Assembly (NCBI RefSeq): GCF_030272615.1
Contig: NC_081409.1
Span: 649,974,468 to 650,038,467, forward strand
Source: Cryptomeria japonica
Lineage: Eukaryota; Streptophyta; Pinopsida; Cupressales; Cupressaceae
Length of the DNA stretch: 64,000 nucleotides
Direction: 5' to 3'
Below, piece after piece: positions 1 through 11,034 of the stretch. How positions within the stretch are numbered: position 1 is the first letter of the stretch; each line of letters starts with the position of its first letter. Below the pieces are notes generated by a model. That model did not search any database. It worked only from the letters and a program-made list of their open reading frames with translations, and was not told the origin of the DNA. Made by a program: the position numbers and the translations under genes.

Positions 1-1
1 T

Positions 2-1436
2 GGTACACTATCCTTGGTACCCAGACCAGAGCATAAAAATTTTATTGCCACCAAATGGGTGTTCAGAAACAAGCTGAATGAGGATGGCACTGTGATTAGG
101 AATAAAGCCAGATTGGTGTGCAAAGGATATGCTCAAGAAGAAGGAGAAGACTATGGAGAAACCTTTGCTCCTGTAGCCAGATTGGAAGGAGTTCGTATGC
201 TTCTTGCATATGCAGCTTTTAAAGGGTTTAAAGTATATCAAATGGATGTAAAATCTGTATTCCTAAATGGTATACTTGAAGAGGAGGTATATATAGAGAA
301 ACCAGATGGGTTTTCCCTATCTGAAGATAGTGATATGGTGTGCAGGCTACATAAAGCCTTATATGGTCTAAAGCAAGCACCTAGGGCATGGTATGAGCAC
401 CTTCATTCCCATCTTGTGAAGATTGGATTTGAGAGAACAAGTGAAGATAGCAATATCCACTTGAAGTCCGAAGGAGATCAGATCCTGATCTGTGAGGTTT
501 TTGTTGATGACATTATCTTTGGAGGAGATGACAAGATGAGTCATGAGTTTGCTGATGAGATGAAAAAAGAGTTTGAGATGTCACTCATAGGGGAGATTAA
601 GTTTTTCATTGGACTGCAGATCGAGTAGATGAAAGATGGAATCTTTATCACTCAGTCCAAATATGTCAAAGAGGTGTTGAAGACTTTTGGCATGGAAGAT
701 AGCAAACCAGCTGGTACACCGATGGTGACCGGTTGCAAATTGACAAAAGAAGATGATTCCGCACTAGTTGATGAGGAGTACCGATCAATGATTGGTAAGT
801 TGCATTATGTAGTGCTAGCAGACCGAATATTGCATATGTAGTTGGCATTACTGCAAGGTTCCAGAAAAGTCCAAAAGATTCCCACTTTATTGCAGTCAAG
901 CAGATTCTTAGGTATCTGAAGGGAATAGTTGACTATGGATTGTGGTACCCATACATCAATGATTTCAATCTGAAAGTGTTCACAGATGCTGATTGGGCAG
1001 GTAATGTGGATGACCGGAAAAGCACAACCGGTGGTGCATTCTTTCTCAGTGGTAGACTGGTCTCATGGATGAGTAAAAAGCAGAGTTGTATCTCTTAGAC
1101 TACAATGGAAGCGGAGTATGTTGCAGCTTTCATGAACTGCACTCAGACAATTTGGATGAAGCATGTACTGGAAGGCTTCAAGATCCCTGTATCTGAACCA
1201 GTAAGTTAATTCTGTGATAACACAAGTGCTATCAATATTTCAAAGAATTCGGTTTTACATTCTAGAACCAAGCATTTTGAGCTTAAGTATCATTTCTTGA
1301 GGGAAAAGGTTCAGAATAAAGAGATTGCACTGGAACATGTTTCCAGTAAGGAGCAGTGAGCTGACATATTCACCAAGCCTCTACCAAAAACTACATTTGT
1401 GCATTTAAGAGGTGAATTGGGGGTACTGCCCCTTTA
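2..1436 (+). pseudogene. copia reverse transcriptase and RNase H (element A)
   Basis: This is the C-terminal half of a copia polyprotein, which copies element RNA into cDNA in cytoplasmic particles. RT block [12 protein letters not shown] is followed by [26 protein letters not shown] and the catalytic box FVDD (about 500-511). RNase H carries FTDADWAG, KSTTGG, an MEAEYVAA block (about 1111-1131) and CDNTSAINISKN, ending near ADIFTKPLP and a stop at about 1436. The frame is broken by TAG at 626-628, a frameshift near 810, TAG near 1096, TAA near 1207 and TGA near 1357; most look like single transitions of Gln or Trp codons. The RT active site itself is intact. It is certainly copia; the exact family is unknown. 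Confidence 0.93.
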
Positions 1437-1582
1437 GGAGGTGAACTAAAAATATTAGTTCCACATCAGTCAGGTATTGCATAGTCAAATTTTTGTTGAT
1501 TGATGTGTTGAAGGATGCTCCTCCTCAGGGGAGTAGCATAATGGAACAGAGATGCTTGTGCCTCGACTTTGGCATTGTTGTC

Positions 1583-1690
1583 AAAGGGGGAGAAGGAGTG
1601 AAGTGGAAAAGATATCTGCAACCAATGTGGGAGAAGATGTGAAGCAGAGAAGATATCTTTGTATATTGCCATCAATGCCAAAGGGGGAGA
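1583..1690 (+). promoter_or_regulatory. polypurine tract with an upstream second copy
   Basis: AAAGGGGGAGA occurs at 1680-1690, one base before the LTR start TGTTGGCA at 1692, as expected for the plus-strand primer. The same 11 bases occur at 1583-1593, again preceded by a TTGGCATTG-like context. A comparable pair occurs near 47191 and 47361 in element I. Role as primer is known for the family; a role for the upstream copy is inference. Confidence 0.8.
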
Positions 1691-1691
1691 T

Positions 1692-3247
1692 TGTTGGCAT
1701 TATGTGAACTGGTATGAAGACATAATGATATTGTATGTTGTCATTGATGTCAATATGTGACATGATGTGAACCAGCACATGTGATAGGTGAAAAGAAAGT
1801 GGAACCGGCATATGTATGAACCGGTTTATATGCCAAAAGTGAAGCGACATATTTGTTCAAGATGAACCGGCACATGGAAGCATTGTGTGACTACCGGTTG
1901 GTAGGTAGTTTCCACTTCAAGATTTCCGGTTGGAATACCTCAAGCCTGTGTGACTCAATCGGTGATCTTTGTGTGATGAGTTAACAGTATAATGGAGAAC
2001 AGATCGTGTTTCCACGTAAGCTCTGTGCGCGCAAAGGATCTTGCATGAAGAAGACTATTCCTATCTACCTCAGTAATGTACGAAGTCTGTCAAACGGTGA
2101 TAACGCGTGATGGGTTATCAGCTACCATGAAATCGGTGGATAATGGATGATGGAGAATGTCTTGAGATCGATTCAAGATTGTTGCATTTAATGTAGTATG
2201 ATTCAACGGTCAGGATTGAACTGCTTGAATTGCTTAACCTAACAGATTTAGGGTTTAGGGTTTTTGCTACCGACCTATCTGTTTCCTATAAGGTCGATGT
2301 TGTGTTTCTTTCTAAGGTTGTTGGCAAAAGTTGTGAGTGTGTATCCAAGGGAAGTGATACGTGATACTTGCCAGACCAAAGGAAAGAAGAGATACTTGCA
2401 AAGTGAATGTGCAGAAGGAGAAGAGGAGCCAGAATGGATCTGCATTAGCATTGAGTGTTGTTACTAGATCATTGTAATTCCTGTTGATCTTTAATCACTT
2501 CAACAGTTGTGAAATCCCTTAATAGGGTAGCCTTAATTGGGCTTGATGCAAAAATCCCTTAATAGGGTAGTCTTAACCAACTTGATTCAAGTTAATGAGT
2601 TCTGAGAAGCTATAGAGCTCTGGAGATCCTTTAGCTCTTGAGTTCTTGAAATCCTCTAACAAGGTAACCCTAACCGGGTTTAACCCTTAACCGGGTATTA
2701 TAGCCATCCCTTAACTGGGTGATCCCTAATAGGATCGGTTCCTAGTAGAACCTATTGTAATGTCTTTAACTGGACAAGGCTCCTAACAGAGTGGACTTCA
2801 AAAGAGTTCAAAAGCAACTTGTGGGTATTCATCCCCACCGTGGTTTTTCCCAGTTGGGTTTCCACGTGAAAATATGTGTCATGTGTAATGCTTTTATCTT
2901 GTGGTGCATTGTTATTACCTGTTGAGCATATGATGGTTCTATGTTTTATGCCTGTCTATAAAACATATTGAACTTACTGTTTTGAAGTTATGATGTTAGT
3001 TTACTTGTTCATGCATGAGAGTGAGATGGTACTATAGTATTGAGCTAAGAGGAAAGCTTAGTGAGTGACTGGTTTATGACTGTTTGAGGTGTACTGGATG
3101 TTACCGGTTGCACTTTGTTTTAACCAGTATCCCTGTTTGTTAGTCATTTGGAGTATTTGCTGTCAAACCAGTTTTGGACTGTATTTGTGTTGGTACTTAT
3201 TCACCCCCCCCCCCTCTCAGTACCGGTTTGGTACTAGTGGTTCATCA
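1692..3247 (+). repeat. 3' LTR of element A
   Basis: The LTR starts TGTTGGCATTATG right after the PPT and ends near GGTTCATCA, about 1556 bp. The end is placed by analogy with element I, whose 5' LTR ends GTTTATCA just before a primer-binding site. It contains a hairpin array (2516-2791), a segment CCCCACCGTGGTTTTTCCC shared with most LTRs here, and a C-rich tract followed by CTCTCAGTACC close to the end. The 3' boundary is good to a few bases only. Confidence 0.8.
2516..2791 (+). repeat. micro-hairpin array with TAACA-type loops
   Basis: Consecutive short inverted repeats share a loop of the type (C/T)TAA(C/T)(A/C) but have different, mutually complementary stems: CCCT/AGGG at 2516-2527, AGCC/GGCT at 2529-2543, AACCC/GGGTT at 2666-2680, ACCC/GGGT at 2683-2696, GATCC/GGATC at 2721-2736, GGTTC/GAACC at 2737-2752, TGTC/GACA at 2761-2776 and CTC/GAG at 2780-2791. 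Equivalent arrays occur in the LTRs of element I. Confidence 0.75.
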
Positions 3248-3471
3248 TTGAGTTATCAAGAGGAGATAATCTATGAATTGGGGGTGTCAAGTAACTATCC
3301 TTATCAATATGGCCTAATCATAGGAGAGTTTGGAAATGTTAAAGATCCTCACATTTGAAACTTGCAGATAATGAGAGTACTTGACGAGAGCATAGAGTGC
3401 TTTAAATAGTGATCTAGCCTTGTAGAGTATAGACTGAGCAATTTAATTTCCATGTTGGAGATGTTGGAGAT
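3248..3471. other. unannotated spacer between elements A and B
   Basis: These 224 bp lie between the end of the A LTR and the start of the B LTR. I see no coding potential or repeat in them. They are probably older host DNA or the remains of another element. Confidence 0.4.
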
Positions 3472-4657
3472 TGTTGTTAGCATGAGCTTGTATGGTTGTC
3501 ATTGATCTCAAACTTGGTTATTTGGATGCATATTGGTCTGGATTTTCTTTGTCACACCTTTGTTATCTGGATGGATGTTGGTCTAGATACTCTTTTGATG
3601 TTGGTTGTGTCATCCTATATTCAAGGTGGTTCAGAATACTTTTGGTGCCCTCTGGATGTGTTGTTAATTGCATTGCGATTTAGTGGATCATGTTCTTTTC
3701 GTTTGGATGTGTTTAAAGATATGTCGAGATGTTTATTTGGGTCTCGCTTTGGTTTGTAGAGATTTGCATGGAGTATTTTGCATTCGAAGTGGTTATGTTG
3801 TTGACAAGTTGATTATATCTACACGTTATGCTTGGTAACGTTCTTTGGAATATATGTTAGCTTGTGTAGATTGTCAAATCATTCATTGGATGATATTTTA
3901 TGATATGTTTTGGTTCCCTCTCCCTCTTGGAATGGACCAATCTAAGTATTTTATGTCTGGGTGGCTTATTTTGTGTAAAATTACTTGTTCTATTTTAGCC
4001 GGCCTTTGATTAAGATCTTAATCTTGTATCTAATATATAAGGTGTGCGAATGGATAAATTGAGTATGGATGAGAAGTGAATTATATGAGAAGTGTATGCA
4101 AATGATTTCCAATCAGATTTAAGTTTGCGGTGATGCAAAAGTTAGTTTGACAAGAGCTTTGAAGTTGTTTTATTCTGCAAGATAGTGTGTTGTTATAGTG
4201 GAGATCATTAGAGATGTTTGCCATGTTATTGGTCACTTGATTATTGTTCATTGATAATTTCATGATTAGGAGAATCCTTCTCAATTTTATTCAGATATTT
4301 CATTCGTTGCTAATTGACAGTGAGTCCTTCGACAACAATTTATATCTTGCCCCGAAGAAGTGTTCTTCAAATGTACAAGTCTTTTTATATCTTGCCTAAG
4401 CCAGTGTGTCTTAGTTCTATAAGTCCTTCGGGTGTTGGTGCTCCTTGGCTGCAAACCTAAAATTTTGTAAACATTGTTATTCTTATTATGAGTTAGATTC
4501 TCACCATAGTTTTTTCCTATTTGGTTTTTTCATGTAAATCTAGTGTTCATGTGTTTGTGTTTCTGCTTGATGTGTTGTTATTAAATAAGTTGAGCAATAA
4601 TTATTTTTGAAGTTCTAGATTGATTCACCCCTTCATAGTCCTGTTGGGCATTCAACA
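3472..4657 (+). repeat. 5' LTR of element B
   Basis: Starts TGTTGTTAGCATGAGC at 3472 and ends ATTCAACA at 4657, two bases before a primer-binding site. About 1186 bp, rich in T. Contains three hairpins with AGTGA or AGTGT loops at 4316-4414 and an ending with the plant-copia style GATTCACCCC segment near 4622. Confidence 0.8.
4316..4414 (+). repeat. micro-hairpins with AGTG(A/T) loops in the B LTR
   Basis: GAC-AGTGA-GTC at 4316-4326, GAAGA-AGTGT-TCTTC at 4354-4368 and CTAAG...CTTAG enclosing AGTGT at 4396-4414. The loop is the same as in elements C, D and J while the stems differ. Confidence 0.7.
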
Positions 4658-4659
4658 AT

Positions 4660-4671
4660 TGGTATCAGAGC
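4660..4671 (+). promoter_or_regulatory. primer-binding site, initiator-Met tRNA type
   Basis: TGGTATCAGAGC lies two bases after the LTR end. It is the usual copia PBS, complementary to the 3' end of initiator methionine tRNA (established family knowledge). Confidence 0.9.
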
Positions 4672-4739
4672 GAGGTTCCTATTTGGAAAGCTTAACTGCT
4701 TGAGGTAGAGCTAGAAGTGGCACAAGAACTTCATGTTAA

Positions 4740-5746
4740 AGCTTCGATGTTTGATGGAACAAATTTTAATTAATGGAAGGAAAGAATGGAATCTTATTTA
4801 GAAGCATTGCAAAATGGAATCTAGGAGATAATCCAGAATAGCTATCAACAATCTTTGAATGGACCATCAACTCCGAATGAGATCAAGTCTTAGGAGACAA
4901 ATGCAAAAGATAGAACAATTCTGATCAGTTGTCGCAGTGATGAAGTATTTGGTAAAGTTAAAGGAAAGAAAGAAGCTAAGGAAATTTGGAACAAGTTATG
5001 TTATGCATATGAAGGTGATTTGAAGACTCATCAAGCAAGACACTTGAACCTAAAGCATAAATTTGAAGGTTTCAGAATGGTTAATGATGAAAGTGTTAAA
5101 GTTACATACATAGAGTGAATAATACAATAGAAGCTATCCGAGCTATTGGAGGAATGCTTGAAGAAAGTGATGTTATAGGAAAATCTTGTTTACATTGACA
5201 AAACCCTACAAACTGTAGGAGTGTCCAATTGAAGAATGTCATGATTTGAACAACTACACAATTGATCAGCTTATTGGTACATTATTTGCCTATGAGATCA
5301 GCAAAATAGAAGATATAAAATCCTGTGAAAGAGAAACTATATTCATTGTTTCAAGGATATCAAGAGATTAACCAAAACCTAGTGATAACTTGGATGAGAT
5401 TGAAGCAAACTTTATAAGAAGATTCAAGCGAGGAATTAGAAAGTATAAAGAGAAGTTTCCCTTGAAATGTTTTAATTATGGAAGAATTGGTTATTATGCT
5501 TCTATATGTATATATAAAGAAGATTATAGAAAGTTTGAGAATGATGAAAAGAAAAATAAATATAGAAGAAATGACTTTAAGAGAAGATTAGATGATAGAG
5601 ATAAAGGGAAAATGAGTTTATGTTCTGTGGAGGCACATTCATCTGAAGAAGAAGGTGTTGAAGACTCAAATGAAGAATCCTTATTTCTAGCCATAAAGGA
5701 GAAGTATCAGGAAATAATCAAAAGACTAGAAGAGAAGATTGCATAA
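4740..5746 (+). pseudogene. copia gag (element B)
   Basis: A decayed gag. The N-terminal region reads like the copia capsid family: MFDGTNFN at the start, then EIWNKLCYAYEG and an HQARHLNLKHKFEGF block. It is followed by a basic stretch and one zinc knuckle at about 5466-5510, KCFNYGRIGYYASIC, in which the His position is occupied by Tyr, so it is unlikely to bind zinc normally. The acidic tail EEEGVEDSNEES precedes the protease junction. Several stops and frameshifts (near 4773, 4890 and 5117) interrupt it. Confidence 0.8.
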
Positions 5747-6611
5747 CATGCTAAATTTGAATCTAGATCATGGATCAGTGATTCTGGATGCTTAAATCAT
5801 ATGACTGGAGACAAAGACAAGTTTATCACTCTGAAGAAACTGTATGATGGTGGATCTATAAAATTTGTAGGAGAGGAAGTTGCACCGATATGTGGAATAG
5901 GATAGCATCTCGATTGATGGTAAGCATAAAACCGACGGTGTTTATCATGTAGAAGGATTGAGACATAGTATGTTGAGTGTTAGTAAGATGTGCAATAGAG
6001 GTTATGAAATTGTGTTTACAAAAATTGGATGTATGATTAGGAAAGGTAGAATAGGAAAGTTAGTAGCAGAAGGAATTGGGATAAGTGGAAATGTTTACTA
6101 CATAAAGGAAAGAAGGGGAAACAAATGTCATCTGAGTTAGAGTAATGAATGTTGGTTATTGCATAAGAGGATGAGACATGTTATCTTTGATAGCATGATA
6201 AAAATCAATAACTATATACCAATAAGAGATTTACCAAGGATCATCATGCCTATTGACACCGTGTGTAGAAAATGTTAGTTAGGAAAGGAAACAAGGAGAA
6301 GTTTCAAGAAAAAGGAGTATTCTATATCACATCCATTGAGGTAATTCACATAGACTTATGTGGTCCTACAAGGACATGTGAAGTCAGTGGTGAAAGATAT
6401 TTTATGTTACTGATGATTATTCAAGAATGACATGGATTACATTTTTGAAGGAAAAATCTTAAGATTTTGAAAGATTTAAAGTTTTCAAGTCAATGATAGA
6501 GAATCAGGTTGATGTTAGAATCAAATTTTTGAGATCTAATAGAGGTGGAGAATTTACTTCAAATGAATTTGACAATTTCTGTGAGAAATATGACATTAGG
6601 AGACATCTTTC
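5747..6611 (+). pseudogene. copia protease and integrase N-terminal half (element B)
   Basis: The protease core SWISDSGCLNHMTGD begins near 5769 and retains the Asp-Ser-Gly triad. The GAG-pre-integrase block follows, with VEGLRHSMLSVSKMCNRGY at about 5950-6010. The integrase zinc region and first catalytic block are recognisable only in fragments (VCRKC near 6260, then IDLCGPTRTC near 6350). The frame breaks repeatedly. The sequence RRHLSV at 6600-6611 is cut by element C and continues at 11185 with the TPRTPQQNG-like block. Confidence 0.8.
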
Positions 6612-6980
6612 TGTTGGCAGTTGACACTCATCCGGTAAGGTGAATAACATATAGGGTTGCCATTGATGGCAACTCATCTTCAGGTGTTGGTATTTCTCAT
6701 CCGGATTCATTGTCTTATCATTTTGAATAGATTGGGCCAACCGGTATACAGACACTTTGCTTATTCTTGTTAACTAGTTAGTCATGGTACCGGTAACGTA
6801 TATTTGGGATCTGGTTAAGTATAAGACCCGGTTAAGGTATTTTGGGACCCCGATAAAATTACTTGTGGAATTTATGGTAGTGTGAAGGTCGACATTAATT
6901 GTGATCATTGGGATAATGCATGTCATGCTTCGTGATCCGTCAGCCGACAGGTTTATTTTCTTCATTGAGGCCGACATGCC
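6612..6980 (+). repeat. 5' LTR fragment of element C
   Basis: The first 370 bp or so of the LTR. It is the reverse complement of about 8198-8545, apart from scattered differences. It breaks off after GGCCGACATG near 6970-6980 and joins directly to the interior of the coiled-coil gene, so the rest of this LTR, the PBS and the gene start are deleted. Confidence 0.82.
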
Positions 6981-7756
6981 TTAAAAGATCAATATCAAAA
7001 ACTCACTCGGGAGAATACTACCTTGAAGAATGAAATGCAAGCGCTAACCATGAGAATGTGCAAGGACATTGAAGATAGGAAGAAGAATGAAGAAAACCTA
7101 GCTCAAGCATTGAAGGACAGATCTGAGGAATGCAATAGACTGACACTTGAGAATGACATGTTGAAACTTGAGTTGATTCAGTCTCGGAATAATGAATAGG
7201 AACTTGAGAGATAGATCATAATCATGAGAGATGATTTGACCATTGCAAATGAGTACAAGGAGAAGTTCAAAGCTAGCTCTGCAAGACTTGATGAACTACT
7301 GAAGAGACAAAGAGATGCTAATGACAAGAGAGATCTTGGATATGATGTAGGAGAAAGTTTTGGTATTGCACAACAAGATCAATCATATGGTCAAAAGCAG
7401 AATCATGCATCAACCAAAACCAGAAATTACTGGTAAGACAACCTAATGCTCACAAATTCAATGGTACATGCTTTGTTTGCAATAAATATGGTCATATAAC
7501 AAGTCAGTGCAGAAATAGGAATAAATAAAACAATGCATCATCCATCGGTCTTGGAAATGTCAGATGTCATGCATGTAGTAGATTTGGACATATGGCTAAC
7601 CAATGCAAATCAAAAGGAAATCAAGGAAATCAAGGGTACAACAAAGAAATTCAGAAGAACAATATTGTCTGTTATGCATGCAACAAGATTGGACATATTG
7701 CTAAGTATTGCAGAAGCAAGAATCCATTGGTAGTTGATGGAAATGCAGATGAGAAG
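6981..7756 (+). pseudogene. coiled-coil/zinc-knuckle gag-like gene (element C)
   Basis: A partial copy of the first gene of the C/D/J lineage. Residues from about 7015 form a charged heptad-rich coiled coil (NEMQ..., KKNEENLAQALKDRSEECNRL, NEYKEKFKASSARLDELL). Three CX2CX4HX4C zinc knuckles follow: CFVCNKYGHITSQC at 7469-7510, CHACSRFGHMANQC at 7565-7606 and CYACNKIGHIAKYC at 7670-7711. All three are intact, but frameshifts and stops near 7198 and 7435 and a missing start make it non-functional. It ends where it fuses to the inverted LTR. Confidence 0.82.
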
Positions 7757-8545
7757 AGAAAAACCATGGTGGGGCTGATACCCACATTATCTATATACTT
7801 GATCAAGGTATACAAATATTATATAAAGGGGATTGCACATACAATTAGGCTCACCGCCTAGAGCTCACTGCTCAACAGAAGTCTCATTGACTTACAAAAC
7901 ATTACACAATGATTTCATACATAAATAAACTTATAGGATGCATTTGACCATGCTGGATAAGTTCCAGTTTAAGCTTTGTCAGCCTCTTTTGAACCGGTTT
8001 ACTGATACCCTATTCTTCTCTGTTTTGTACTACCGGTTAGGATTGTGCACTTGAAACTGCGCACAAAAGCTTCCACTTGCTGACCAAATCGTATACCATC
8101 AATATCTGACTAATTCACATTCAAAAAATCGCATAACTATTCACATGAAATCCATCGCTAAAATGATCTCCCTTAAACACCCCTTTATCTTTTCACCATG
8201 TCAGCCTCAATGAAGAAAATAACCCTGTCGGCTGCTGGATCATGAAGCATGATATGCATTATCCCGATGATCATAATTAATGTCGGCCTTCACACTACCA
8301 TAAATTCTACAAGTGATTTTACCGAGGTCCCAAAATACCTCAACCGGGTCCCAAATATACGTTATTGGTACCAAGACTAACCGGTTAACAAGAATAAAGC
8401 AAACTGTGTATACCAGTTGGCCCAATCTATGCAAAATGATAAGACAATGAATCTGGATGAGAAATACCAACACCTGCAGATGAGTTGCCATCAATGATAA
8501 CCCTAAATGTAATTCACCTTACCGGATGAGTGTCAATTGCCAGTA
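7757..8545 (-). repeat. inverted LTR of element C
   Basis: A minus-strand LTR that starts at 8545 and is cut off at about 7757 inside the ACCATGGTTTTTC segment. The terminal TGTTGG has become TACTGG. Its first 350 bp pair with the plus-strand fragment at 6612-6980. The cut lies in GAGAAAAACC, a sequence that both the gene and the LTR could supply, suggesting a short homology at the junction. Confidence 0.82.
7846..7893 (-). repeat. micro-hairpins in the C LTR
   Basis: Three adjacent perfect hairpins written on the plus strand: TAGGC-TCACC-GCCTA (7846-7860), GAGC-TCACT-GCTC (7861-7873) and AAGTC-TCATT-GACTT (7879-7893). On the transcribed minus strand the loops read GGTGA, AGTGA and AATGA. 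Confidence 0.78.
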
Positions 8546-8546
8546 A

Positions 8547-8557
8547 TCTCCCCCTTT
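8547..8557 (-). promoter_or_regulatory. polypurine tract of element C (inverted)
   Basis: TCTCCCCCTTT on the plus strand is AAAGGGGGAGA on the minus strand, next to the inverted LTR start. Further C-rich copies occur at about 8610-8617, 8650-8660 and 8690-8697, so the PPT region is repetitive, as in D. Confidence 0.78.
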
Positions 8558-8859
8558 GGCATTGATGGCAACACTCATATGAAAAATGATATCATCTCTG
8601 AATCTACTCCCCCTTACTTGCACATCCATGTAGTTATATACATCTAGTGTACTCCCCCTGTGATATACATCCATTTTTTACTATACTCGTCCCCCTTGGA
8701 CATCAATGACAAAGTGGGTATCCACCAAAAATGCTGTACAAATATATACATACCGGTTCCTATACAAACTTCAAAATGTCAGCATACAAAGTCTTCAAAA
8801 CTAAGAAGTATGTGTCCCAACCCTACTTGAGAGAATCAAGAATGCAGGCGAATCCATTC

Positions 8860-11034
8860 AAGAGACTGGTATAATATTCAATTGCCTCAAATTCTGTGGG
8901 ATCCTCCTACTGCATGTTAGATATACACCCTGTCTTGTAAAATAGTAGGTTATCTAGTTGGGGATCAATAAAATTCCGGAGCTCTGTTGCTTGCCTTATT
9001 GTGCTATCCCTTTCCTTCTCTAATCTCGAAATTTGATCCATAACTACCAAAATTGGACCATCTAAAGAACTTGTCAAATTAGCTGTCGGATTATAAGAAT
9101 TAGAAATCTGAATCAGGTTATCTTTACAATCCAAAATTTGCTTTTCTATGGAAGCTGTGAGTTTTGAAAAATCTCGACAAGTCTTATATACCTTTCCACC
9201 TTCTGTCAATCTGCATCAATAGATTGTAAACAAGTTTGAAGCTTAGCCTTCTCAGATGCAATCATGTGCAGAAATGTTTGCTTCCGGGCCTCAACAAATT
9301 TATTCTTAGCCTTAGTTATTGAAATCTTAACCAAAGAATCATAATGCTTAGGAATAAAATCAATAATCTCTTACAATCTAGCGGATGAGCTTGCGCTCTC
9401 CTTTGCTTGGAATTTTGGTACAAGCCGGTTCAAAACTTCAAAAGTGTTATGAATTAATTCTCTATCCTTAGAGTCCTCTTGAGCCAATTCTTATGTTGCC
9501 TGTGCCGGGAGTGCTGTAGTGGCCAAATTTTTCTCTGTCGGAGACATCATATGATAAGGCTTGTCAAAACTGATAGAAAATTGTGGCATTTTCCCTTTGG
9601 CTAAGGATGATGTGTCAATTGCCAATCTGGAAGGGAAGTCTGTCACTGTCTGTTTGCCTATGTCAGCCGGTGACTTACCCTCTGTATCCTCTACCTCCTA
9701 TATACTGGTGGCTTCGCCACTTGGTGCCTCACTCACTTTTGGTGTATCGTCTGAAACCTTATCCTCTGAATCTTTATCCTTTACAATATCTGCCTCTACA
9801 TCCTTTATTTTTTTTGTCGGGGGATTCTGAGTATCCTCGGTTTCAAAATTGGACTCACTAGCCAGTTGAGTAGTAATCGGTGGAGTGCTAACCTGTGAAT
9901 CAGTATTTACATTCTGCTCATCTGTTTTTGTCAGTTCCTTATCTTGTGATTGTACAAAACTGGGACTCAACTCATATCCAAGACATAAAGAATTCTGACC
10001 CATATATCTATAGTCTCCTTTCGGATCTCTTCAAAAGTTTCTAACATTAAGTTATTAATTCAGTGTTTAGGATTGAATTCAGTTGAACATGTCTTATTGA
10101 TTAAATCTGCAATCTTTGGTGGAGTTATTGATGGACATAGATTTGTTTCCTTTATTTGCCGGTCCAAAGTTTGTGCATGTAATTTTCTGACCTCTAACTT
10201 ATCATACAATTCCTTGGGCAAAATTTTCTCTAACTCAATCAACGTCCTACTAAAAGCATCAAGATATAAAAAAATTGCCTCCTATAACTGCTTCTTGTTC
10301 TTATCATTAAAATCATCATAAAATGCAGAAATATTATCCAAATTACCATCAGTAATGATCTGATCAATAATTCTTGAACATCTATTTTCTTCTTACCGTT
10401 TCTTCTCTTTGTTTCCAATTTAGATGGCTCATCTACCTTAGGCTTCCGCTTATGTCCAATTGTGATTTTGGGAGTCTTTCGGGGAGGCTCCTTCTCAGGT
10501 TGTTTCTTTTGTTCTTCCTTCTTTTCTCTCACAACCCTAGCAAAAACACCTTTCTTTTTTGGAGCTTGTTTAATCTCTTCATCAGAGTCAGTCTCATCTG
10601 AAGATATAGTCATGTATTTCCTAGCGGCTTTCTGCTTCCTCTTCACTGATTCCTATGGCTTGGGGCTGACAGGCTCATCGGATGGTGTTTCTGGTTGTTT
10701 TGATGACAGTAGAAACCGGGACCACATTAGGAGTGGCTTGAGCTGCCTTCTTTGCTTCTCTCTCCTCCCTCTTCTGTTTCATCTCTTCCTTTCTCTGGGC
10801 TTCAAGGATTTTAACTTTTTCTTCAATTTCAGCCCTGTCATTACCCTCACTAATTAGTGTCTCAGCTGCAACCATTGTCATCTTCTTTCTTATGGCGGTG
10901 CAACTTGTTCTTGATGAACCTTTAAACCTTTTTCTTGAGTTGTGCCAATTTTTTCTTTTTTCTCATCAACTGGAGCTTTCAATAAATGCTGTGCATAAGC
11001 ATCCATTGTGACCTCATCCACTTCATAAGTATCG
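8860..11034 (-). pseudogene. ORF2, C-terminal part (element C); unknown function
   Basis: I do not recognise this protein. Minus-strand reading pieces align by position and character with ORF2 of D. One piece (near 11030-10900) contains DAYAQHLLKAPVDEKKEK, like EVYAQHLLS in D. Then come a Lys/Glu-rich region (10646-10239, with SSDETDSDEEIKQAPKKK), a Ser/Thr/Asp-rich linker (10003-9698) and a C-terminal coiled coil (9209-8907, with MDQISRLEKERDSTI). The D counterpart of the last is at 18614-18393. The N-terminal region with HPFKSVEDD is missing. Stops and frameshifts separate the pieces. The composition suggests an elongated nuclear or nucleic-acid-associated protein, which is inference. Confidence 0.6.

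Larger units (their letters stand above)
1..3247 (+). mobile_element. Ty1/copia element A, 3' part
   Basis: The window opens inside the pol gene of a Ty1/copia LTR retrotransposon. Reverse transcriptase and RNase H are followed by a short 3' untranslated stretch, a polypurine tract at 1680-1690 and a 3' LTR from 1692 to about 3247. The 5' half lies outside the window, so the target duplication cannot be checked. In-frame stops and a frameshift show it is no longer coding. Its RT resembles the inverted RT piece of element I at 45.7-46.0 kb, and both LTRs begin TGTTGGCAT, so A and I are probably related families. Confidence 0.93.

Noticed and set aside
2516-2791. CRISPR-like array of short repeats and spacers
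   Set aside because: The repeats are not identical, spacing is irregular, the setting is an LTR in a plant-type genome, and no cas gene is present.
3492-3759. overlapping 63- and 87-codon open frames in the B LTR
   Set aside because: Both lie wholly inside an LTR and overlap in different frames, with no conserved motif.
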